Shown: positions 24,957-36,900 of the stretch, in pieces
Numbering within the stretch: the first letter of the stretch is position 1
Layout of the letters: every line of letters starts with the position of its first letter
Virus record (IMG/VR): IMGVR_UViG_3300037189_015020
Span: 1-39,025 of that record
Source: a virus
DNA: 39,025 nt
Direction: 5' to 3' (one strand)
Notes under the pieces: model-generated
What the model saw: the letters and a program-made list of their open reading frames with translations, nothing else
Databases searched by the model: none
What the model was told of the DNA's origin: nothing
Program-made: the position numbers and the translations under genes

Positions 24957-27900
24957 TTACATGCATTTTATATTGTTTAATTTCTCCATTAATTCGTTAT
25001 TGTTTATATCTACTTGGCGTAGTTGTTCTAAACTTTCTATACCTAATTCATTTAATTTTTTTAATTGTTCATCAGATGCTATTGGATATAAATCAATCAC
25101 AGAATCTAATATTTCTTTATTTGCGTTATTTACAGTTTCTAAACCAAATGATGTCATAAATGAACTATTATCATAATAACCACCATCTTCTGAATATTCT
25201 TCTGTATCTATAATAGCATCTTCTTCTGAAAGATTATTATTAGTAATTTGATTTTTAAATCTTGCTTTAAATTGATTTTCATCAGATATATCTTTACCAT
25301 TTATATCTCTAAATATCCAACCTTTAGGTGCAAGAATCATAGTAGGAATTCCTAATTTATAACCTGCTTTTGCACCAGCTTCATCAAAACCTGTTTGACC
25401 ACCTGTTCGCAATAATGAAATACTAATATTATTTTCTTTTAATTTATTAACAACATCAGTTAATAATTGTAAAGTAAAATTGTCAACTGATTCTTGACCA
25501 CCAGAAAATGTTTCTTTTAATGAATAGATACCATTACCTGCAATATTTAAACTAATTTGTTTTTTGTCAAGTTTTTTTATTTCACTAACTATTTTTTCAG
25601 CCATTAATGTAATTTCGTTACTTGAACTAAATACACCAGTTGATACAGGTAAGTATAATTTATTTTGATTTAGAACAGAAGATTTAGTTAATTTTTCTCC
25701 TGCTGTTTCAAAATCAACAGCAATTGCTATAGTTGCATCTGCAGAAGCATTTTTAATTGTTCTGTTTTTGTAACCAGAAGATTGTTCTTCTTTAAAAACA
25801 ATTTCATTAATAGCAGTTGATTCTTCTACCATTTCATCAAATAAAGATAATTGATTATCTGTTTTTGATTTTCTATTACTTAATAAATCATTCATTTTGT
25901 TATCTAATTGTTCTTTAGGTAAACTTGGTGTAGCTTGTATATTTTCAGTTAACAATATTAAATTATCTTTATCTACTACCATATTTAAATCAATAGATGT
26001 AATAGGATTATCTAACATTGTAGGTTGACTATCTTCTTTAACAACGTGAACTTGATTAGCAATAGAATAATCTTTAGTATGCATATCTAATGATAACATT
26101 GGAATACCTTTACTTGCTATTCTATAATATTCAATTTTATTGTTAATAAATGATTGTTCGTTTAATCTAAATATAACATCTTCACCTGCTATTTTAACAG
26201 TAAAATATTTAACTAAATAATTTATGTTTAATACTTTACTTCCATTAGGATCTGCAAATATAGTAAATTTACCTTCGTCTGTCAAGAGATTTTTTAAATT
26301 CATTAAATTAGTAGGTGTTTTATCTGTTAAATCAAATAATAAATGTGTAGCACCTACATCATCTTTTTGACCAACTGTAAACATTTTAATTGATGATTTA
26401 CCTATACCTCCTTGATAACTAGCACTGTTTCTAATTAATCTATCAGATAATTCTAACAATTCCATTTGATCCATATTGTTAACTCGCTTAGTTAAATAAT
26501 CAACAAATGATACACCTTTAGAATCTTTTAGATTAATATAAAAGGATGGTGGAATTAATTCAGTATAGCTTGTAGCATCTGATGTAAATCCATTCTTATA
26601 GAATGAATACAATACTAAGAACTTAGCTATTCTATATTCTTTTGAACTAGGATCTTCAGATAACATTTGTTTAAATTTATCCATCAAAGATTGTTTATCT
26701 TTACTGTTAATTCCATTTTTGTAAAATTCAATTACATTAGGTATTACAAAATCATTAAACTTAGATGTTTTAACTTGGAATCTTCTTAAGAACGGAGTAT
26801 ATTGAGAATCTGGATTATTTTCAATATATGCTAATATTGTATCAGCCATATTAATCATAACAGCATTTCTCATAGAATCGTTATTAAAATCTTCAGCAAA
26901 GAATTCAAAATCAGATGCTATACCTGTAAGTAATAAATAATTAATTCTATTTAATACTTTTCTATTAGAAGTAGCTTTTGCACTATTAACTATGTAATTT
27001 CTAACAAAGGTAAAATTATCATTTAACCATGGAAATAACTCAGAGTAAATTTCTTTAGCTCCTGCTATACCATAATCATAAAATGCACCTAATAGTTGAT
27101 CGTCAAATATATCTTCTATATTTGCTAATCCTTTAATTAACGAAATAGATTTAAATTTATTATCCATTAATTCAGTATCAATCAAACTACTTCTATTATT
27201 AGTACTATCAATTTTGATAGATGTAGATACATTACCAACATCTTGAGATATTCTATAATATGCTTTAAAATTAGAGAATACTTTAAATTGAGTATCAAAA
27301 TATTCTTTATTAGATATTCTTAAATTGTAATTTAACAAATCAAGTTCATTATCTCTTTCTGGAGATTGAGGTAATTTATTTAATTCTTTTATTTTATCCA
27401 ATGTTTCTTGTATTTTGAAATTTGCAACAATTGCATTTTTCATTTCTACATCTGTTAGATTGTATATTTTATCTTCAGGTTTTTTAGGATAAAACATATT
27501 ATCAATACTATATATATCTTCAAAATAGTTATTAATATCTTCCATTGCTTTCATTAATCTTGATTCATTGTTAACACCAGTTAACATATCATTAGCTAAT
27601 GATTTCAATATTGGTTGTGACATAAATAACTGTACAGTTTCTTTTGGAAAACCTAATCTATATAGTGTAGCATATGTATCAACTGTAAACGTATTAAGGT
27701 TCATAAACGATGCAATAGGATCTTTAGCATTATCTGTTGCAGATGCAATACATGATGCTAATACTTTACCTATTTTCTCACCTGCTAAATTATATAATTG
27801 ATTTAACTTATATAATATTTCATTGTTAAATTTAAATATTGTTTTTGATTCTATTTGAGTTTTCTCAAAGAATGAATGACAAGTATTATGATTAGCAAAG

Positions 27901-30900
27901 AATCCAATAAGTGCTTTACCAACTCTGTTACGTTCAATATATTCATATTGTGTACTTGGTAGAGTTAAATCTAATTCTTCTTCTTTAATACGTTTTTCAA
28001 CTTCATTTTCACTTATTGAGAACGCATCTGTGTAACCATTATCGGCAAGATAAATTCTTTGTGCAGTTATCTTTAAATCTTCAAAAGAAGAAGGTTCAAA
28101 TATATCTTTTTCACTAGATTCATGATTCAATACACCATTCATTAAATCTAATAATGCATTGTATCTTAAATAGTTACTTTGTGATTTATCTAAAATAGAT
28201 TCATTGTTATAATCATATCTTTCTAATCTTCCTGTTTCTTTAGATTTAGCATAATCTATAGATGGGAACATTGCATACAATTTATCAATGTCAAAGTCAA
28301 AACCAGATATTGTAGTTGCTTCAGTTGGTAATTGAATAGCTCCACCTTGTAATGGGTGCATAAATCCAACCACTCTAATTTTAAACATAGAGTGTTTCCA
28401 TTCTGTTGGAATACGATAAGCTATTACATCTAATAGATCACCTATTAATTTTTCATCATTATTATATTTAGCTTTTAATGCTTCAATATCAATGTTACCA
28501 TTTTCATCTACTAAATCTGCAAAATACTTTTTAGTCCAATATGGTAATCTCGCTTCAAAGTGTTCAAATGTACCATCTGCTTTATATTTGATTTTTAAGT
28601 TATCATCAAATCCAACAGAAGATACGTTTACTAATGATGCACCAGGAAACTTTTGTTTAACAACTCTATTTCTAATAAGAGAGTGTAATACACTTTCATT
28701 ATTTTTACCAAATGGAGGAAACCATAATGGTAATGGGAAATTATCATCAAACTCGCTACCTATTGTTTCGTAATACTGAGTAGGTAATTTATTATCTTTA
28801 GCAGATGCTTTCAATAATCTTTTTAAAGCTTTCTTATTAGATGTTTCAACTAATAAGTCATCAAAACTACTTTCAATATTTAAACCTATTAATTTCTTAT
28901 ATAAATCAGTTAATTCTTTGTGTGTTACACTATTAACATCACCAAATAATTTCTTAAGGTTTGGTATATGTTTTTCAGTATAAATCTCAGCATCATTTTT
29001 ACCTGATACAATAAGTTTCATAATCTGAGTACCAAAGTTATTTTCATCTTCAATAAAGTGTGTAGGTACTTCTACTTGAAGTCCATATCTATTATTAGCT
29101 AGCTCTACACTTTTTACATCATCAGATTTAACAAAATCTTCTAATGTAGAATAAACATTGTGTGTACCATCTTTAATAGCTGAGTCAAAGTTAATAGCTA
29201 CAAATTTACCTGTTTTGTTTTCAATTTCAATAGCTTTATTATAAACAGGTGTTAATCTATTTTTATCACCTAATACTTGTGGTATTAATAAAAATTCTGC
29301 TCGTTTAACTTGATATGGATATATTAAATTAATTGTTTTACCATCGATGGTCATTTGTTTATTATGATGAAAATCAAATGGTTTAATTGAACCAAATAAA
29401 TTCCAGTATTCAGTATAAACATCAATTATTTCTTTATCGTTCATTGGTTCGTTATTTACCATTTTATTAAACATGAATTCATGTTCTGGTGTCCAACGAT
29501 TTAAACCAACCATAATTTCTTTATATCTCTTAGGTGTAATAAATGATTGAGCATCTGTTAATGATGTTTTACTATAAGCATCTTTAATTTTAGATAACTT
29601 AGAATCTTTTTCAAATACTCTATCTAAGAAAGAATTAAATGTTTTATCTTGTGTAGTATCAACTTCTATATCTTTAATGTTAATAGTTAAATATGTAGGA
29701 TTAATAATACTATCATCTAAGTGTAATATTGGAGACATAACTTGTTTATTACGTTTTTGCCAATCATCATTAGATTTATAATACACTGGATCTCCACTAA
29801 ATAAAGATGTAAGTTGTGAATTAACTAATGTAGAATTATAAAAATATTCTTCTATTTTATTTTGTAAATTATTTTTAATCATTGAATTACTAAAATACTG
29901 TGAGGTTAATTCACCTTCAGTATTATATGATAGTAATGCAACATCTAATAACTTTTTAAATTCTTTTTGAAAATTACTTTCATAATATTCTTTAGCTAAT
30001 TCTATAACTTTAGCTTTACCTTCACTTGTAGTTACATCAATAATTAATGCTTGTTTTTTACCATTTACTCTAGTATTCATAAATGGCGATAATATATATT
30101 TACTATTTCTATTTAATACATTTTTTACACCTTTAAATAGTTCTTCATTTTCTTTTACAAATTGCATTCTGTTATACTCTTGTAAAACAGTAGTATAAAC
30201 ATTATCCCAAAACTCAGTTGATGTTTTAGGTGATTTAATCTTTTTGAATGATACAAATGCACTTTGTGGAGAATCAGAAAATACAGGCATTCTGTACCAA
30301 GCAGTTGTTCTATTTTGGTTGTAGAATGCTTCAATTGTAAGTAACCTTAAATCAAAAGGTTCCATATTATTAAAGTCTAATTTTCTGTCTTCTATAAGTT
30401 CAGAACCATCTAATATATTATATTGAAAATCATTTACTGAAAAATTACCAGATTCAAAATCTCGTAACATAAATGAATTAGAATAAAATATATCATTTAA
30501 ATATAATTCAACTAATTCTAGTTTGTTATTTTTTTTATTCTTTAATTCTGCTACAAATTCTTTTGCGAAGTTAGTATTAGAATGAGAAAATGTTTTAGTT
30601 GAGTTAATTGTCAAAAATGATTTTTCTGATTTATGTTTAGTAACAGGTACAAGCATTTTAGCTAATTTTTCTAAACGTGTACCTTCTTTATCTAATTGTT
30701 CATCTTGAATAGTAAATATATTCTTGTTATTTTTTAAATCAATAGTAACATCATATATAAAACTAACTAAGTCATATATTTTAGCTTTACTTACATTAGC
30801 AATGCTATCTATTTGTTCTCTACTGATATCAATGTTGTATTCTTTAAATACACTAGCTATTTCATCTATTACTTCATCTTTTAATTTAAAATCTTGAGTT

Positions 30901-33900
30901 TCAACATCTACAATATTATAGTTATTATTATTCTTAACTTTTTTCTCAAGCTCTTGCATTTTATTAGAAAATACATTTGCTTCTTCGACATTAATAATTT
31001 TATTAATGCCTGTTTTATCAAATTTAGAAGTTAATACTTTTGATTTATTGAACATTGATTTTAAATCTTCAATAATCAACATCTTAATATTGTTTCTGTT
31101 AGAGTTAATTATTCTAGCTTCTCCATTTACACGCTTCATGACAATGTAATTAGAATCAGATTTAGATGCAATGTATATAAATAGATTAGTTGCAAATTTA
31201 GAATCATTTAAAGCCATCTCATACACTTTATTGCTATAGTTAGAATAAGGTGCTAAGAACTTTAATTTCTTCATCATTTGTTCTTTATTATAAGTATCTG
31301 ATATATTTTCAATTAAGAAATTACGTACAGTATTATAATCTTCAAAAGATGAATAACCTAAATCATCAACGTCGTCTTCTGACTTTCTTATAGATTGTAA
31401 AGCTCTTCTTAATTCAACTGAGAAAGATGTTTCAGATGATACTTCATTTGCTTTAAATTGCCAAGTGTAAGTAGATTCATTACTATTACTATCGTCTGTT
31501 TCAACATTATCTTCATCAGGGTAATTTTCATTATCATAATGATAATCATCATCTATCTTAACTGCATTTTTTCTTTTAAATTTAATGTTAATACCCATTG
31601 AGTTTAAGTCATTAATAAACTCAACCATTAATGGTAGTTCAGCATTTAATTTAAAATTAAGAATAGTTGATGAACCATTTAAGAAATCTAAATTATTTAC
31701 TTTATCACCATTAGTTAAAGTGAATCCAGATTTAAGATCTGAATTATCTAAATCAATAAAGTTTCTTAAAAATGTATCATATGTATCTTCATAATAATTA
31801 ATATCGTCTTGATCTAATCCTGAATCAGCAATTGCATTTTTATCTTGTGCTATTTTAGTAGCTAATATAGATACTAAGTTTTCAAAACCTAAAGTAGATA
31901 TAATCTTAATATCAGATTTATCTTTAAATTGTTCTAGGTTTTTTAATTCGTTAATTAAATCAAAATAAAATAATTTAATATTAGCTGCTCTTTTCTCTTT
32001 TTCAAATACATCAATAGGTTTAGTGTTTCTCATAGAAAACGATGTATTCATCACTAAATTATTAATCTTAGAAGTATTAGTGTATTTTCCTTCATATGTA
32101 TTTTTAAAGAATCTTTCTATTTTATTCTTATTAGAAAGATTGTTAAATATATTCTTAAACCAATCCATTAATCTATTAAATAAAGATTTTTCTTCTTTAC
32201 TTGCTTTAGATAATGTTTCTTGGTTAAGTGCATATAATCTAAATTTCTCAGCTAAATATTCTTCTAATGCTATTTCTTCTAATTGTTCATTAGTAGCATT
32301 AGGATATAAAGTACTATAATAACTTAATTCAAATTCAGAAGGTGTGTATTCTTTTTTAGCAGCTGATAATAATTTAGACTTTTGTTTTTGCGATAAGAAT
32401 AAATCAATAATAGCGTGAATAGCTTCGTGATACGAAGTACCTTCTTCTGTCTTAGTTAATAATGTAATTACAGCATCTTCATATATACCATATGTAATTA
32501 AATCTCCAAGTTGTTCTATTTCATCTACAAACTTAGTTTTATTAACTAGATTAGCAGGTAAAACTCTTTTAAGCCTTTCTAATTCTTTTTCTATATTAGC
32601 TAAAACAGTTTGTCTATTATTTGCAGATTTTTTTCTAGGTGCAAATTTTTTATTAGACGAACCAACTTGTTTAGTTATATCTTCTTTTTTAGTATTTGCA
32701 GTAGGTTGCTCAGCAACCGTTTCTGTAGATTCAACTTTCTTACCTTCTAATATTTCTTCTATTTTAGAATCATATTTTAAAGATATAAAGTTTTGTAATT
32801 CAGAACCTATTAATACTCCTGTATCAGTGTAGTTTAATTCAATAGGAATAATAGTGTAATCTTTTACTTTAATTCCATATTGATTAAAAAATAATCTACC
32901 ATATGCAGATAATTGATTAGTGTGTTTTGTTCTATAATCTTTATCATAATTTGCAAATGATGTTGATGTTTTTAAATCAAATATACTTACTGAACCATCG
33001 TTATTAATTACTAATATATCTAATTCACCTGCAACTTTTAAATTGCTATCAAATACAACAATATTATTTGCTAATATATTATCTTTATTTGAATTAGATA
33101 ATAATAGATTATTTACTTCTTCAAATATATTTACTAATTGATTATATGCTTTTTCATTCATACTATCAGGCTTAGTAATTCTTTTACCTGATATATAATC
33201 TCTAAGTAATGAATCAATTACAGTACCAAGTTCTGAACTAACACTAGAAGAACTTTGCATTCTATTAGGGTTAATTACATCACTTACTCTAGTAAATAGT
33301 TCAGAGTCGATAACATATTTGTTATCAACTTTATTATCTGCTACTCTTTCTTGGTTGTTTAATATTTTTTGTTTAATTGGTGTTTCTGCTTTTTCTTCTG
33401 TAAATCCAAAAGATGCAAAAAACGAATCATTATCGTATGCTTCTTCACTTTCAAATTCTTCAGTTGATTGTGTAGTATTAGTAAATTCAGTAGTTGTTGT
33501 TTGAGTTACAGGTTTCTTTTCTGTTGTTTCAGTAACATTAGTTTTCCATGTTGGATAATCAATAACAATATTACTATCTGTAAATCTTGATTCCATCATA
33601 GTAGATTCTAATGCATTTTTAGAAATTAAACTTGCATTATAATTACCTTTGTTAATTTGCTTAGATGATACTTGAACATAATCATTCATTAATATCTCTA
33701 ACATATCTTCTTTAGAAACAAACAATGGTGTCTTCAAACGAATCATTTTACCTGTTTCTTTGTTAAATGTTCTAACTGTATAAAAAGGTAATTCAGGATT
33801 TCTTTCTGAATATCTAAATCTACTATATACGTATTTACTTAGTTCATCTTGTAATTCTTTAAAGTTAACATTTGGATCAGAAAATTTATCTAAAAGTTCA

Positions 33901-36900
33901 GATAATTTATTTTTTACTTCTTCAGCATTTTCTAATTGATTTATTCTTTTAACATTTAATTGAACAGGTACATAATTACCATTTGGTAATTTAGTCATTA
34001 GATAAACACCACCTGCACGTAATTTAGTTCTATCATAAAATATAGTAGACATATCTTGGATTGCTCCATTTGTCTCTAAATCAAGTATATTACCTTTTTT
34101 AACTACTACTCCAAATATAGGAGATTCATTTGGTTTTAATACTTCTGATAATGGACGTAATGTACTTACATTAATTTTACCAGTTATAATAGATTTAACT
34201 TTAGTTGTTACAGGTAATGTAACTATATCTGAACCTTTTAATTTTAAAAGTTCTTTACGTACGTTTCTTAGTGAATCACTTAATTGTACATTTTCTCCTT
34301 TTTTATTCTTCCAAACATCAGCTCTTAGTTTACCAACTAATACTCTATTTGTTTCTGATTTGTTCGCAGAGTTACCATCTTTATAATATACTAAATATAC
34401 TATAAAGTTACCATCTGTAACAGGTGTTGTGCTATTTTCAAAGTTAACACCAATTCTATTTAAATCTTCATTAGTTGTTTCAAAATATATTTCTTTATCT
34501 TGAAGCTCACCATTTTCGATTAATCTAATTCCTTCTGCAAATCTTGAATCGTATTTATCATTTATTGATCCATCTTTGTTTCTTTCTCTTTGTAAAATAG
34601 GAATATTATCCACATCTGAATTAATTGCTTGTTGTAATTTTTCAAATACAGATTCTGTTCCAGTTTCTTTTTCTTCTAATGAAGTAGCTTCAAACACAAT
34701 AGATGCTTCAATAGCTTCTAATTCTTGTGTAAGTTTTCTTTCAATTTCTTTATTGATCTCAGAGAAGAAATCTTTAATTTCTTTTATGTTAGTAGAAGCA
34801 TTTTCATTAATTCTTTTTTCTTCTAATTCATATTTATTATTTAAGTATAATTCTAAATTTTTAGCAGAAATATTTTTTACTTCAGTAGCTTCAGGTATGT
34901 TATTTAAATTTCTAGTTGAACCAGGTTCTATTACATACATTCTACCGTTAATAATACGTACATCTCTACCGTCTTTAGTTTTACCTAAATAATTATCATA
35001 TTGTTTATTATCAACAATTTCTTTATCTTGTTGCTTTAATGCTTCTAATTGTTCTAATTGTTGCTTAGCAGCATTGTTATTACCATATGCTAATTCAATT
35101 AATTCTTCTGTAGAATTAAAATCAATGTTTAATTTTTCTTTAAGTCTTTGTTTTTCAACTCTTGCTAATGCAGCATTATTTCTCCATCTACGAAGGATAG
35201 TATCAGCAAATGATTCTCTAGTAGTAAAATCTACATTTAAAGCTTTTTTACCTTGTCTATCTGCTGCAGATTCTAGTTGTACTTGTCTATCATTTTCATC
35301 TTCAAACTTAGATAAAGCATTATCTAATTCTAATTCATTAGTTGCTTTATTTACATAATCTTTTTTAGCTGCAAAGTAATTCTTATAAATCTTTTTATAT
35401 TTTTCTACAAGATTTAAATTGTCAATATTTGCTTCATATAGTTCGTCAAATTTTTCATTTGATTCTACTTTAGCTTTATTAATATCACTTAATTCTTTAT
35501 TTAATTCACTAGCTTTAGTGTTAAAACTTTTAATTAAAGGATTTCTACGATTTACTTTTTCTAATTCTGAAATACCTTCTAATTGATCTATTTCATTTAA
35601 TGAATTATCTAACTCACTTTTAAGAGTAGTTAATTCTTTTAATTTAGCTTTATAGTCATTATCCAAATGATATTGATTAACTCTATTGGAATACATAGCA
35701 AAAGGATAAGCTTTCTTATCGTTTAATGGTGCTATATTTTCTTTGAATATCTTTTGATAATTATCAAAATGTGATACTAATTCTTTTACAGTTTGTTTTT
35801 GATCGTCATTAAGTTGTTCATTTTCAGATAATTGATTATATACATCACGTAAATCTTTCCATGTATCGTTTCTAAATGATTCATACGCATTGTATGCCAT
35901 TGTTTGTAAACGAATTTTCTTAGCACCTTCTATATCACCAGCATTTTCTAATTCTTGTGCTTGGTGTAACATAGCAATATTATGAGTAGAAGAAAGTATA
36001 TTAGAAGATTGATCTGCAGGATTATTATATAATGCTTTTACATTATCAATAAAATCTTTTTGTTCAGCATATTTTTCTCTGAGATTGGTGTTCTTACCTT
36101 TGTACCATTTAGTATTTAAATTTGATATACCAGTAGATATTGATGTTTGACCAATACCTCCTATAGCACCAAGTATCATAGATGTTTTTAATTCATCTTT
36201 ATCTACATTTTGCCATATATTATCAAAAGTTAACTCTTTACCTTGTAATTGAGTTTTACCTGTAGCACCAGCAAATACGTTTACACCTTCTTCTAATGCT
36301 TCTTGTGTTCCTTCTTTAAGTAAATCTAAACCAGTTTTTTTTGACATAAATTTACTAGGTTCAGTTATAACTCTACCAACACTATTCATTAATGTTTTAG
36401 GAGACTTTATAAAATGTCCTGCTGAAGTTAAATTCAATGCAACATTAATGTAGTTAGTCATCATAGCTGTTTTAGCAGCAGATTCTACATTTTCTTTTGC
36501 TTTAGTTTCAGCCATTTTCATAGCTGTATTTTGATCGTAACCTTCTTGTGTATTTTGATAATACAATCTATTAAATTCTTGAACATATGAGTTTTTAAGA
36601 AGCTCGTTAGCTTCCATAGCACCTTCGATACCAGTTAATGCTGTAGCAGTACCAACTTGAGCAGCAGCTTGACCTAAACGTGAAGCTCCACCTATTTTAC
36701 CTAATACAGAACCTATTCCCATACCTGTAATAGCAAATGAAGCCATAGAGTTAACCAGGCCACTCATATTTTCCCAATTAATTACTTTATTTCTAGGATC
36801 ACCATATAACGGTAATGATTCATTTACTGAATCAATCCAATTATCCATAGCTTGTGAAATAGCGTTACCATCAGGTTTAGCAGTAACTACATCTTCTAGT

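Noticed and set aside
24961-35358. Several plus-strand open frames of 60-140 codons inside the giant minus-strand gene.
   Set aside because: They are antisense shadows with hydrophobic, serine-rich, motif-free translations and codon use mirroring the giant gene.
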